From: Triatoma infestans
Lineage: Eukaryota > Arthropoda > Insecta > Hemiptera > Reduviidae
DNA: 64,000 bases
NCBI GenBank assembly: GCA_011037195.1
Contig: JAAEAF010000392.1
Span: 1-64,000, forward strand
Direction: 5' to 3'
This document shows positions 32,248 to 43,712 of this stretch, in pieces. Made by a program: the position numbers and the translations under genes. Position 1 is the first letter of the stretch. Every line of letters starts with the position of its first letter. The notes beneath the pieces were generated by a model. The model was not told where the DNA came from, searched no databases, and saw nothing but the letters and a program-made list of their open reading frames with translations.

Positions 32248-32292
32248 CCCGTGAAATCGCACGGGCTGTACCGCCGGTAGAGAGGTACAGCC
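32248..32292. other. Two overlapping GC-rich perfect hairpins
   Basis: CCCGTG/CACGGG (32248-32265, 6-base loop) shares bases with GGCTGTACC/GGTACAGCC (32264-32292, 11-base loop). Both stems are perfect and stand out in AT-rich DNA. This could be the end of a mobile element or a structured RNA; no further support. Confidence 0.5.
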
Positions 32293-32869
32293 TGATTGTT
32301 ACAGAACTTAAATGTTTTAGAAGAAAAAAAAAAAAGCGTCTCATAAGTGAACATGATTAAGCCTGTTTCAACTTGCTCATCGTATATCGAGAAATATACA
32401 CGTGGCAGTGAAAGAAGAAATGCATCTTCACGTCATATGTATCTTTTTTCCTCACGTTAATAATACACGTTCAAGACAATTAATAAACTAGAAACGGTTA
32501 CAATTAGAATTGTTTTCTAAGTATTAAAAAAAAAATGGCGGCATATTGGCTCGTTTGAATAATCAACATACTAAATGTGTAAATTTTAGGGAAAAGTTAC
32601 AATAAAAAAGTAAAGTATATATAAAAAAAGATGCGGCAAATCTTTTTACGAATTATAGAAAACATAAATAAGATTAAATTGACGGAACGTGACGTCATGC
32701 TTTCTCACACCGGTAACTAACTGTAAATACACTTTATAAAAATATATATATAAAAACGTGCTAAAATAATTTACAAGCGAACCAGTATACTTTTCGTTTT
32801 TAAATCAAACTTTTAATATTTCCCTCCCCCAAAAAAAACTTTGTTTTTTTTTTTGTTTTTTTCTTTTTT
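32293..32869. other. Unique AT-rich DNA
   Basis: No gene, repeat or RNA recognised. Confidence 0.35.
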
Positions 32870-33646
32870 TCACTTATTACTTTAAAAGGGAGGAATTATT
32901 GAATTCATGGTTTCAGCGGAGATACACGTTTCCTGAGTAAGAAAAAATAGAAGTTTTTAGTGATGTTTGAATAAAATAACTGAAAAAAGTAAAATCGCAA
33001 CAAGCTGAAACTTGGTATTCCGTTTTCCGTAACCGGATACCATCGCTTCTAGACCGGTTTTTGTGATCTTTTAGGTTTCCGCAGCCATTTCCAGGTAAAA
33101 CACTTGAGTTTCCGGGTTGAGACTGCGTCAGTGATTGGCTAGAAACCGACGTTCCGCCCATATTGCAATGAGCTTCTTCAGGGTCGTTTCACGTTGAAAG
33201 CTAATGAAGCAATGGATGGAGCTCCATCTATATATGAATTTATATACAGTGTTTGTGTTATCTATGTGTATATGTCCTGGTGTATGTTAACAATATAATT
33301 CAGAAATGAAAAATCAAGCTGAAAGTTGATACACCCTCTGATGTGGTGAGCAAGGCAGCAAAGTTTCAGTCATATTTCTTTAACCGGAAATACCCCGTTT
33401 CCGAGCGAATATCGCTATACATTTCAATAATATATAGCAACTATAATCTGTGGCCACACTTCTAACGGTAATATAAAGTCGTTTAGTTATAGTACAAGTT
33501 ACGAACATTTACGAATTTTTTTTTTATTTGAAAATGTCTTATGATAATGGGAAACTCAGTTTCATTGTCTTCTTACTAGTAAACAGAAAAATTCCCAAAC
33601 GCTTTTCTCAATGATAAGGAGTGGGATTAATCAACTTGTAATGGAC
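32870..33646 (-). repeat. RepA subfamily copy carrying FB2
   Basis: CTTTTTTTCACTTATTACTT end block, TTTCAGCGGAGATACACG, AACTTGGTATTCCGTTTTCC, then the FB2 element (about 33040-33225), then TTAACCGGAAATACCCCG and later diverged RepA to FB1. The 82-codon minus frame here is chance. Confidence 0.6.
33040..33225 (-). mobile_element. FB2 copy with hammerhead-like core
   Basis: Shares with 43021-43266 the blocks AAAACACTTGAGTTTCCGGG, GTCAGTG and GCAATGAGC. The core on the minus strand (33145-33181) reads CTGAAGA, a GCTCA/TGGGC stem, GGAAC (one change from GAAAC), then GTCGGTT. Element ends are not resolved. Confidence 0.55.
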
Positions 33647-33981
33647 TGTTGTGGTGGTTGGTTCCGCAGAGCTGGAAAGCATCAGAGACATTTTCCGTGG
33701 TAGCCTGCTTCATTTTGTGGTCATCGACCAGTTTCAGGCGTTTGCCCAACTTCAGGATATGTTTGTCAGACAGTGAGATAACACAGACTTGCACAGAGCA
33801 AATTCAGTTTATACACTCATACACATCAGTGGGGGTTGGTTTGTGAGTGTATAATCTGTATTTGCTCTCTGCAAGTCTGTGTTATCTCACTGTCTGACAA
33901 ACGCATCCTGAAGATGGGCGAACGTCCGAAACTGGTCGATGACGAGAAAATGATACAGGCTATCACGGAAAATATCTCTGA
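33647..33981. mobile_element. Fold-back element FB1, copy 1, with 10-bp target duplication
   Basis: Flanked by TGTAATGGAC (33637-33646 and 33982-33991). It is two ~145-base inverted arms (about 33676-33823 and 33840-33981). The right arm carries a hammerhead-like core on the plus strand at 33908-33937: CTGAAGA, GGGCG/CGTCC stem, GAAAC, GGTC. The left arm carries a weaker mirror core on the minus strand (33726-33755). No protein. The 65-codon frame at 33649 is chance. The variable-length duplication favours retrotransposition over a DNA transposase. Confidence 0.8.
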
Positions 33982-33991
33982 TGTAATGGAC

Positions 33992-34760
33992 CAGTATTTT
34001 TCAAACTTGTAATTTTACCAGACTTAGTTGCCCTTGTGATTATAAAGATGGAAGAATTGTATCGCATTCTGAAATGATATTAAAAAGGAATCTCTAACAT
34101 CATAGCTACACCAAAATCAACTAAAAAAAAAAAAACACCACCCCTCCAAAATATATGTTAGAAAAATCTATCCAATAAGATCACTAAGTTTGAAGAAAAC
34201 TGTTGAAATTTTCTTTTTACTTTCCCATACTCCCTAACAAGAGGAAGTATTGCGATCATGCCAAATTAAGTTTTCACCGGAAATACAAGTTTTTGAGGTC
34301 CCTTGAGTGCGGTAAAAAGCTTTCAACGACTAGTCTGTGGGTATGAACAAATTATCTCAAAAACAAAAAAAAACCAAAAAAAACACCGGAAGCTCAAAGT
34401 ACCCCACCCTCGCATCTGACAACAAGGTTTTGGTAAAAATCCATCAACCGGAAGTTCCATTTTACTGAATAAGTTTTTTTTTGTTCAGTTTTGCAATTTT
34501 CTGGAAAATAGCGCCAAAGATTTTCTTTAAACTTCTATTATCTACACACTTTCTAGGATTTTTTTTTTTTAGTGGGGGTTCTGGGAGGGACGTGTTAGTT
34601 ATTTTCAAATTTAAACTGCCGCCACAAGCTTTATTAGTTGGGTCATAGTTGGCTGCCACCCACCCACGTTTTGAATTATTTTATTTGTCGGTTAAATTGT
34701 ATGAATTGGAGTAATAGGATGTCGAGTGAGTATTTCACTCCAGATTTTTTTGTTTACACC
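33992..34760 (-). repeat. RepA fragments
   Basis: 33992-34200 holds short plus-like blocks. From about 34215 a minus copy runs from CTTTCCCATACTCCC and GATCATGCCAAATTAAG to CAACCGGAAGTTCCATTTTA and ends GTGAGTATTTCACTCCAG at 34725-34742. Confidence 0.65.
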
Positions 34761-35689
34761 TAATGAGGCATATAAGACGCCTTAATAAGACGAAAATAAA
34801 AGGATCCTATTACCAAAAGGATCCTATATAAATCGTGAATTGAAACTCTATCGAAACGATTTTTTTCTTTTCGATTTGCCGCGATTTTCTCGAAATCTGA
34901 TGGAATTATCTTAAGGAAGCTGCTTTGCAAGCAGAGCTGATGATTAGATATGCTTGTTTAAAAAAAAATAATTGCTTTAAATAATATGATGTGCAATGAA
35001 ATTTGTCTTTGTCGTTGGAGAATTGTTTTTTTTTTTCTTGCAATGTTTAATTTCAGTGATCAATATATTTGGTTTTATGGTTATAAATTATATGGACAAT
35101 TGTTTACAATTGCGTGATTGCGTAGGTTAAGTTCTTTGAATCGCCAAAGAACTATGTATATATTATATAATGTATGAAAAGAAAGCCCCTTACACTCTCA
35201 TAGACACGCACACAGAGAGGTACACTTAACTGTACGACCTTCCCATAACATACCTCTGTGTCAAGGCTGATCAACATATATTTTTATGTGTAAGGACAAT
35301 ACTCCCATTTTGTTTGAGGATGATTGTATGATTTTTTTTTTTATACTATATTTGTTTATATATTTCATGTATGTATATATGTGTGTAATAAAAAGGAATA
35401 GTTGACATTTTAATAAATGATAAGAAATCTTTGTAAAGTTTGTGTAGGAAGTGACGGCATTTACTAACGGGAATATTTGTGTTCTCTGTTCATGCTTCCT
35501 TGCATTTCATCTAATTCCTGACCAAAAACTTTATACTGTACAATCTGTATACTGTATGTGTGATGTACGAAGTGAAAAAGTAAGTTACTTTCTAATCAAA
35601 TTTTCTGATCTACATAAGAATTGATAAAGTAAAGAAAGTGTATATGATATATTTTTTTTAGAACTAAAATGAATTAACTAACTAATATA
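34761..35689. other. Unique AT-rich DNA
   Basis: No gene seen. The direct repeat AAAAGGATCCTATTACC / AAAAGGATCCTATATAA lies at 34797-34831. 35190-35280 is less AT-rich without a frame. Confidence 0.35.
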
Positions 35690-36970
35690 CGTGGCCAAGG
35701 TGGAAAGTTCTCGGCCTAGTAGTGAAAAGGAGTTTTTTTTATTTTAAAAATGCACTTATTTCTCAATGTAGTCTCCCTTTAGCTCAATAAACTTTGTACA
35801 ACATTTTTCCAATAACTGGATTCCGTCCTTAAAGTGCGATTCTGGAATGTCTTCAAAATATCCATTTACCGCTGCTATCATCTCTTCAGTTGACCCAAAA
35901 CGATTTCCAGCCACCGATTTCTCAAGGTGTGGGAATAGATGAAAGTTAGAGGGTGCCAAATCTGGCGGAAGCGAGGATGTTCCAACGATTCATACTTCAA
36001 ATCCCTCAATTTTCCCATTGCTAAAGCGCCCTTATGGGCGGATGCAATGTCCTGGTGAAAGAGGATTTTTTTCTTTCGCGAATCAAGCCTTTTCTCTCTA
36101 ATTTTTTCATGTTGCTGGTCAAGAAGATGTGCATAGTACTCCCCATTAATTATTTGACCCTTTGACAGATAGTCAATTAAAAGAATCCCTTTGGAGTCTC
36201 AAAAAAACACTAGCCATAACCTTCCTTCCCAGCCGATGCAATTTTCTTTGCTTTTTTCGGTGCAGGGCCACAGGCTTCTACCCACTGATTGCACTGTTGT
36301 TTTGACTCAGGCGTAAAGTGGTGAGCTAATGTTTCATCCACCGCAACAAATCGGTGCAGAAAATCGTTTGGATTCTTCTTAAAATGGCACAAATATTTTT
36401 TGAGAAACTCGATTCCTCAATTGCTTGTGATTAAGCATTTAACAAATGCGGCACCCATCTTGCAAAAAGCTTTTTCATACTGAGTTATTTGTGTAAAATG
36501 TGGCGTAGCCCTTTCTTGTGAGATGCCTACAGCCTTGGTCGATACACCTTTAATCGTCGATCATCTAAAATCATATTGTGTATCTTCTCGATATTTTCTT
36601 CGATAGTTGCAGTTTTTAGCCGTCCTTCACGTTGATGATCTTCAATCGAAGTGCGACCAAATTTAAACTCAGCAGCCCATTTTTTTTTTACTATTGATGA
36701 CGAAGATTATATACTTGCACCAACTCTGGATGAATTTTCTGTTGGCGATAAACCATCCAAAACGAAGAATTTTATGACGGAACGGTATTCAAGTTTATAA
36801 GTCAAAAACATGCTTACTTTTGACAGCCGTATAAAACAAACTATTTGTTTGATCAAATTCACATTTAGTATTTACTTTTGCAACTAGTGTGACAAACATA
36901 ACAAAACAGTAATTTCATTTATAGCAGTGCCATCTTTGGGCTAGGCCGAAAACTAGTCACCTTGCCTATG
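35690..36970 (-). mobile_element. mariner transposon
   Basis: About 1.28 kb, the usual mariner size. Imperfect termini, roughly 24 of 31 bases alike: left ACGTGGCCAAGGTGG...CTCGGCCTAG (35689-35719) and the complement of the right end ACATAGGCAAGGTGACTAG...TTCGGCCTAG (ending about 36970). A TA precedes the left end; the right TA has decayed or is offset. It encodes the broken transposase listed separately. Confidence 0.85.
35756..36811 (-). pseudogene. mariner transposase, broken
   Basis: Mauritiana-type mariner transposase. On the minus strand, the N-terminal part reads WAAEFKFGRTSIEDHQREGR. This is followed by RRLKVYR and, later, MKKLFARWVPHLLNA. The catalytic part has FVAVDETLAHHF (first aspartate kept), FTPESKQQCNQWVEACGPAP, and LFHQDIASAHKGAL (second aspartate kept). 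In the last motif, normally SDFHLF, the sequence reads APSNFHLF, so the third catalytic aspartate is asparagine. The C-terminus FIELKGDYIEK is intact. Several stops and frameshifts (for example near 36400 and 35960) split the frame. It is inactive on two counts. Confidence 0.92.
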
Positions 36971-38253
36971 TGTGTGTGAGAGAGAAAAACTGATCAAAAT
37001 ATCACAAAAATAAAAATAAAACAACACGCAGAAAACCTAGTTTCAATTGGGGAATATTAAACTACGCTACAAAATACGTCCAACTAACGGCATATTCCAG
37101 CACGACGAAAGTGTCACAATTAAAGATAAATTATGTACTTAGCAAGACAAATTATTCTAACGACAATTGATACTGCAGCAAATTACGTTGTCCGTATTGA
37201 GAAATCGACTACTGATTTACTGTTTTCCATGTAATTCTTAAGTTTAGCTGCATCAGTTTTTGATTTGTAATTTATCTTGTTAACCTATTTTCTTCCTATT
37301 TGGAATTCCAGCAAATACTTCTAATGAATATTAATATCATGAAGTTAGCAGAACCATACATTGTACTTACAGATGAAAGCATAACGCTACTGTTCCCCCT
37401 CCAAATTCCATTTACCTAAGAAAATGTTACTTCAGGAAAAGTTTATTTCCGAATATATGCATTTTAGCAAATAAAATTTTCCTATGGTCAACGGTCGATC
37501 TTTATCCATGTTATTAATTACATTATGCCATTTAATTGAAATATAAATCCAACTAATTAGTTAATTCTCACCACAATAATCATTGCGTTAACAATAACTA
37601 ACTATTCAATAACTTTAAGTAAGATTTTTTTTTCTTTCTTTTTATTCGTTTACCAATATTTTTCTCTTTTTGAAATAATCTAGTATCTGTGAATTATACT
37701 GAATGAAATTTGTTGATTAATTAAATGATTTGTATGAATGATTGCTTCATTTCCTCCATTTGGACATAGTCGGTTTTTATTATATTCTTTTTTTTTTTTT
37801 TAATAACCATAGAGGAGTGTTATCAATAAGTTGACTATAGTGTAATTAAGAGATCAAAAATGGCTGACTATGGACAAGAGAGTATCTGTCTACTTTTCTA
37901 TCCCTCAAGAATCAACTCAAAATGCGTTCAAACGAACTGCACTAAACCAAGAATCATTTTGTTGATGGATGTTTCAATTGGCAAGGGGCAGATAGTTATA
38001 GAGAGGTTTTATTTTTTATTGTTATTTACAACAGCATAAGGGCTTTAAGGAAAAGTGTGTGGGTAATTATAAACAAAAGAGAGGAGAAACTAGGCAGTGG
38101 TAGCTCTCCTAATAAATATTGTTAATGTTCGTTTTTTTCTGTGACATTCTCGAGCCATTGAAGTTTCAGGCATCGGGAAGGATTGTCAGGGACGGCTCGG
38201 GACGAAAGACGACGGACAAGAGGATTATGCTGAGAGGATAAGGACGTATGGAA
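36971..38253. other. Unique AT-rich DNA
   Basis: Mostly featureless, with RepA-like text (37275-37445: TATTTGGAATTCCAGCAAAT, CAGATGAAAGCATAACGCTA) in a diverged plus fragment. No gene seen. Confidence 0.35.
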
Positions 38254-38880
38254 TTAATTATATTGTGTTTTAATAACTTCTTTAGGAAGCTTAGTTGAAC
38301 CCCACAGTTCAATTGCGTATGACCAAACAGGTTTTAAGATACCTATATAGGATGAGTCTTTTGGTTTGTAGTATGAGTTTCGATCTGTTGTCCAGAAGTC
38401 TTTTAAGTAGTCTGAATCGTATGTTAAGGTCTTTTCTTTTGAGTCGTGTGTATGAGTTCCATGTAAGGCGTTTCTCAATGTAAAACCCAAGATAGCGGAT
38501 AACATTAGCACAGGTGATAGGATACTGTTACAGTATATCGGAGGAGAGGTGATGTGTCGAAGGGTAAATGTGACATGTTGACACTTGTTGTTCAATTTGA
38601 CTCGCTAAGTTTTGAACCATCTTTCAAGAGATGATAGATGGTTCTGTAGCTGTCTATGGGACATTACTGGGTTAGTATGGGTAGAAAAGATGGCTGTATC
38701 GTCTGCGAAGGAGGAAATCGTCCGGGTGGGTTGGGATGTCTGCAGGGTATACTGTGTATAATATAGGTCTTACTGCCTTGCGGAAGACCCGCTTTGACAG
38801 GTTGGAAGGGCGATAGGGAAGAACATACCGACACTTGAAAGTAGCGGTCGGACACGTAGGATTTGATGATTGTGTAATGA
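38254..38880 (-). mobile_element. Jockey-type LINE reverse-transcriptase fragment, decayed
   Basis: Minus-strand remnant. The upstream piece (38855-38664) has SDRYFQV and VKAGLPQGSKTYII, the Jockey reverse-transcriptase segment just before the catalytic box, partly deleted. The downstream piece (38595-38254) has NNKCQHVTFTLRH and later SYIGILKPVWSYAIELWGST, the segment after the catalytic YADD. The YADD itself is not readable. Frameshifts separate the pieces. It is related to, but not the same copy as, the plus-strand element at 61669-62738. The 3' end is not resolved. Confidence 0.85.
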
Positions 38881-39000
38881 ACTGAACTAGCACTTTAAAG
38901 GGAACCGTAACTCCACCTCTCCCCCAAACAGTGCCCTTAAATGAAAAATGTTTCAAATAAAAAGATAGGATTCTGGACTTTACAGCTGATATTACAGACT
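38881..39000 (+). repeat. RepA inner fragment
   Basis: TGAACTGAACTAGCACTTTA, then the CCACCTCTCCCCCAAACAGT and GCCCTTAAATG blocks. Confidence 0.6.
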
Positions 39001-39870
39001 TTTTACTTTTTCTAACTACTGTTTTTGAGTCCATAAGAGTGGTTTTTTGAAAATGGTCTGTATGTGTAGATGTGTGAAAAGAATATCTCAAAACCGAAAA
39101 GTTGCAGGAAGCTCAAACTTGGAATTCCGTTTAGCTACTACCACCGAATCAGACACGAAGATTTCAGGCATAAATCCATCAACCGGAAGTGCCACTTTAC
39201 TGAATGTTTTTTCAGTTATTTGTAATTTTCTAGAAGGCGACTCCAACGTTTTCCTTGAATGTGTGATGTCAATCACACATTCAAAGAGCGAAACATTTCT
39301 CCGGGAAAATTCATTTAAGGTCACTGTTTGGGGGGACAAGTGGTGTTACGGTTCCCTCTTAACTGCTATTTCAGTTCATTACATAATTCTATCATCTAAA
39401 TAATATTAATTACAATAAAATATGTTGTCAGAATCCAGAGTTTGAAGAAAATCGGATGACCGGAAGTGCGCTTTACTGAAAATAGTTTTCAATTTTTTCT
39501 AAAACGCTCCAAAGATTTTCTTTAAACTTGATATATCAACTACACATACAAAGAGCTACAACTTTTGGAAGAGAGGTGGGGTTATATTTTTCTCTGAAGT
39601 GTTATTTGAGTTCAACAATGTACTATACAATTCTGCCAACTAAATAATATTAATTAGGATTATATAAGTTGCCAAAATTCCCAGTTTGAAGAAAACCGAA
39701 TGACCGGAAGTGCGACTTTACTGAATAGATTTTTCAGTTTTTTGTGATTTACTCCATAAAAATGCCGACGATTTTTTAACACTAATAAGAATTGTAGGTG
39801 TCAAGAAAATTTGCCATTTCGCAGTAAGAGAAAGTTGTGTTAGTGTGGCACACGATTTTTTGTTTGTTAT
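39001..39870 (-). repeat. RepA copy
   Basis: GAGTCCATAAGAGTGGTTTTTT, GAATATCTCAAAACCG, ATCAACCGGAAGTGCCAC, three CCGGAAG-type inner blocks (39182, 39459, 39704), and a degenerate start block AGTAAGAGAAAGTTGTGTTA at 39823. Frames of 139, 118 and 83 codons across it are chance. Confidence 0.7.
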
Positions 39871-40230
39871 TAAATGGAATCCTGAGACGACTGTTCCAGC
39901 CCCCCCCTCAAAATTCTTATGGAAAAAAGTTCCAAATAAATGTGGCAACCTATAAATTATGCTAGATACGAAGAGTTTTGTGATGAAGAGTGAGTAATTA
40001 AACTCAGAAAAATGATACGATATTATAAATAATAATTTTATATGGAACCCTGAAGTTTCCTGTTTTTTTTTTTTTTTAGTTCACACTCACTCACAATGGC
40101 TGAAATCTTTTATTTTTCCGTACATAGGTGGTTTCGGAAAAACACCAATATTTTTGAAAATTTAACACGATCGCAAATACTTTCTCTTTAAACTGTAAGA
40201 GAAAATTAAACGGTATTTAACTCCGTGTTT
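39871..40230 (+). repeat. RepA fragments, diverged
   Basis: Blocks such as CCCCCCTCAAAATTCTTATG, AAAGTTCCAAATAAATGTGG and AAATTTAACACGATCGCAAA with a worn terminus near 40195. Confidence 0.5.
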
Positions 40231-40810
40231 AGATAGTTTAGGTTAAATTGGTTGAAGAAAATGTTTATTTCATGCTAACTTTAGCAGTTAAATTTTTTTT
40301 TTTTTTTATTGCTTAATTATTATTCCCAAGTCTCACGTCCTTCTATTGTAATCTTTTAATCAGTCATCATTATATATATAAAGATATTTATTTGCTTTTT
40401 ATTTTTTGGAATACACAGGATGGAAAAGTGAACGCATGGAAGTTAATGGTAAAATATGATTACTTTAATGGCGTTCTTCATGTTACAAGTGAATTTACGA
40501 TGATCAAGGCAGGCCATATAAAAAAAAAAGATAAAAATTATCATTTATACGTGTAAGTGAATTACACAAGAAATAGGTTATTTTTTATAATATGTTGCCT
40601 GTTTGGTAGGTCAGTGTGATGCGTCAGAGACTCTAGTCACGGTTGGAAGGTTCTTTTGGTCAGCTGTTTTTAATTAAAGTGTGATCCGTTAACGTACACA
40701 TATATCTGTATTATATTCTTTATAAATAAGATTTTTCGCCTACAATATTTATTAATGCTGTTATTTTATTTTTTTAACAATTTATACTTTTCTTACAGCT
40801 GCAAGAAGAT

Positions 40811-40864
<54 letters not shown>

Positions 40865-40879
40865 GTCTGTGAGCAGGGG
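40231..40879. other. AT-rich DNA with ATT microsatellite
   Basis: An ATT/TTA microsatellite at about 40815-40863. No gene seen. Confidence 0.4.
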
Positions 40880-41570
40880 CATAATAAGCTTACGCTATTC
40901 AAAGCCTCTCTGAGACCACATAGCTATTCCAAACAAAAATAACACAGTTCTAGAACGAAAGTCCAAAATCGGCTCTAATCTACTTAAGATACACAACAGA
41001 CCGAACAAATCGGACAATTCCTTTAAAAGTGGAAATAGACTCTTTCAAAAAATCTTGTACCGGTAAATGATCCTTAATCTAATTTCCTCACAACCCAAAC
41101 AATCTGTCATAAGATGAATGGGTGTCTCACAAATTACAGTAAACGAGTTTTGGCATAAATCCCAATACATAGAGATGTCTCCTTGAACCACAAGGCCCAA
41201 TAATGGATCCTCCAGATGCCTGAGTTTGGCCAGCCTATCTACTTCATCATTTCCGAGATTCCTGTATGTCTGTACCCCCAAATAAGAAGTACATCCTTAG
41301 AGGGAGAAATCTCTTCAAGTCTTCTAGAACATTCTAGTACCAACCTGGAAGTGAAAATACAAGACCTCATCGCCTTCAACGCAGTTTGACTTTTCAAGCA
41401 GTTACTACAACAACTTTTAAATTAATCTTATGCTCAACCTAAATATAACAAACAATAGCATTGCACAAACTTCAGCTTGGAAAACAGTGGTCTAAGATAT
41501 ATTTCCAAGTGTAAACTGGAGGTAATTATTAAGTATCACATCAGATGAACTCAACATTAACCAATCTTTC
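40880..41570 (-). mobile_element. LINE RNase H relic, decayed
   Basis: Minus-strand remains of a LINE C-terminal RNase H domain. Readable pieces from right to left are TVFQAEVCAM (near 41490), SQTALKAMRSCI and RLVLECSRRLEEISPSKDVL (41400-41290), then GYRHTGIS and GNDEVDRLAKL (41280-41215), the histidine- and aspartate-bearing motif, in two frames. The tail (41214-41045) has weak C-terminal domain text. Motif order matches the 46463-47326 LINE, but this copy is much older. Stops and frameshifts are frequent. Confidence 0.75.
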
Positions 41571-42270
41571 CTAGAAAGCAACCAGGCACTAAGAATGAAG
41601 AAAAACAATAAAATTGTATCACTCTATCAAAAGGAAAACCTGCAATAGGAATCTTTAAAAGCATCTCATAATAAATGGTAGAAAGACCATAAAGCTTTCC
41701 CCGCCCAAAACCTGCCTGTTTAAGAAGATAGTAATAATTGAAGGTGTCAAATGTTCGAAATTGAGTTATTTACCGGAAATATCTATCTCTATCTCTCTTG
41801 TGTGAATGTGTATGAGGGAGAGAGAAAACAAAGTATCCGAAAAATCGCAGTGAGCACGAACTTAAATTTCATTTAGAGACTACATCGCATCGGACTCGTA
41901 GGTTCTGGGCGGATCTACAACACTAGGCTCACCTCTAAAAGAACTGTTAGTTTCACCGCGGCTTGATATAAGCACTGCCTAGTATAGCAATGTAAGGTTG
42001 GGAAAATCCCAAGTGTTAGTCGTCAATGGGAACTGCGATAATTGCAATATCGCAAAATATTTTTTTAAAGCATTTTTTTATCATTTAGCTAAAATTTCTC
42101 CTAGTGGTAACTTTATGTCTTAGGCTCTTGGCCCGATCTCACATTTATTGCATATCACACATTTATATGAGAAACTCGCATCACGCCAGCAAGTATTGCA
42201 TCACCGGTTGCGGCCGGTTGCTGTACTTCAAGATGGCATGATTTGGGGCCATGAACGTGTATAGCTTTAA
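41571..42270. repeat. RepA scraps and unassigned DNA
   Basis: 41740-41890 has minus RepA subfamily text (TTCGAAATTGAGTTATTTACC, GAAAAATCGCAGTGAGC). 42100-42245 is less AT-rich without a frame. No gene seen. Confidence 0.35.
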
Positions 42271-42785
42271 GCGCGAAAACTGAAAAATTGTTCAGTTAAA
42301 AACGAACTTCCGATCATCTGATTTTCTTCAAACACGGAATTTCGTCAACGTATTCAATTCAATTAATAGTATTTAGACGATGTAGTAATAAATTAAGATA
42401 GCACTTTAGAGAGAACTATAACCCCCCCATCCCCCAAAATTCCCTACATGAATTTTCTCTGAGAAATGTTTCAAATAAAAGTTGTAGCTCTTTGTATGTG
42501 TAGTAAATATAGAAAGTTTAAAGAAAATCTTTAGAGCGTATTCGAGAAAATCACAAAAAACAAAATAAAAAATTTGAAGTTGCAATTCCGATTAATAGAT
42601 TTTGCTCGAAATCTTAGTGTCTGATGCGATGGTTAATGGAAAAACAAGTTTGATCTTCCTGCAACTTTTCATTTTTGAGGTATTCTGTTAACAAACTCAC
42701 ACTTATACTGACCATTCGCTAAAAACATTTTTTTCGTATTCAGGACACCCGAAAACAGCAAGTTAGAAAAAGTAAAAAGAAATGT
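42271..42785 (+). repeat. RepA partial copy
   Basis: AACTTCCGATCATCTG, then the CCCCCCATCCCCCAAAATTC and TGTTTCAAATAAAAGTTGTAGC blocks, then TTTCATTTTTGAGGTATTCTG; truncated before the terminal hairpin. Confidence 0.7.
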
Positions 42786-43020
42786 CATTTTTAAACATTG
42801 CATTTTTCCGAAGTACTTAGTATGATTTAACCTCCTAGAAAATATAATAACATTTTAAACCTTTATGCACTCGATGACTTTCGTATTCTTTCGACCAAAG
42901 TCGGCTGTAGTACCTTCAGTTGTCAAAGTTCAAGAAATTTTTTGTCGATCTGTAATAAAAATGTATTGATGGTGTAGTGGTATATGTTGGTTCTTTGCAT
43001 TTAGGCAACAAGAGTATGAT
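42786..43020. other. Spacer before FB2
   Basis: Unique sequence; no gene. Confidence 0.3.
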
Positions 43021-43266
43021 CTTTTAGATTATCTCGGTCATTTTCATGAAAAACACTTGAGTTTCCGGGTTGAGACCGAGTCAGTGGTTTGGTGAAAACC
43101 GACGTTTCGCCTATGTTGCAATGAGCCTCTTCAGGGTCGTTACATCTTGAAAGCCAATAAGGCAATGTACCTTGGTAGAGAATGGGCGTGGCTCCTTCTC
43201 TACCAAGGTTCATTGACTTATTGGCTTTCAAGATGTAACTACCCTGAAGGGACTCATTGCTTCAAG
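43021..43266. mobile_element. Fold-back element FB2 with near-perfect target duplication
   Basis: Flanks AAGAGTATGAT (ending 43020) and AAGAATATGAT (ending 43277) differ at one base. The arms fold back: AATGAGCCTCTTCAGGGTCG to ACCTTGGTAGAGAA against TTCTCTACCAAGGT to CCCTGAAGGGACTCATT. A hammerhead-like core on the minus strand at 43098-43134 reads CTGAAGA, a weak stem, GAAAC, GTCGGTT. The right arm carries a partial mirror core. Confidence 0.7.
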
Positions 43267-43712
43267 AAGAATATGATTATATAGCAGTCCAGAATACAGT
43301 GCTTTCAGCAAACGAACACTGAAATCTCTCAACAATAACAATTACTTCAGTATATCCTCCTAAATTCATTTTTCTCCTGGAAAACGGTTTCAAATAAAGT
43401 ACGCCAAGTTAAAAAAAAAGCTTCAGAATCGCTTTGAAGAAAATTTCAATAAATTTAAAAATCCATTCTATAAAATCATACCAATTTCTGATTGGTGGAT
43501 TTTGACAGAATTCTTCAGAGTCAGTTACCGTGATAGAATTTGAGCATCTTGCGATACTTCGTTTTTAAGCTATTTTCAAACCATTCACTGAAAACATATT
43601 TTTGTCATACTTGGGGGACATCCAAAATATGGTTTCCGTTAAAATTAAATTTCAAAAATTTGACAAGATCGTATTACTTCCTCTTACATCATTAAAAGTA
43701 AAAAAAAAAAAA
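43267..43712 (+). repeat. RepA subfamily partial copy
   Basis: Blocks TCCTCCTAAATTCATTTTTC, ACCAATTTCTGATTGGTGG and GCGATACTTCGTTTTTAAGC. The end block reads AAAATTTGACAAGATCG then CTTCCTCTTACATCATTAAAAG. Confidence 0.65.

Noticed and set aside
34797..34831. Direct repeat AAAAGGATCCTAT as a target duplication
   Set aside because: The two copies are adjacent with nothing between them; a short tandem duplication.
38672..39403. Frames of 118 and 139 codons on opposite strands
   Set aside because: They cross LINE and RepA boundaries and consist of repeat sequence; no domain or splice support.
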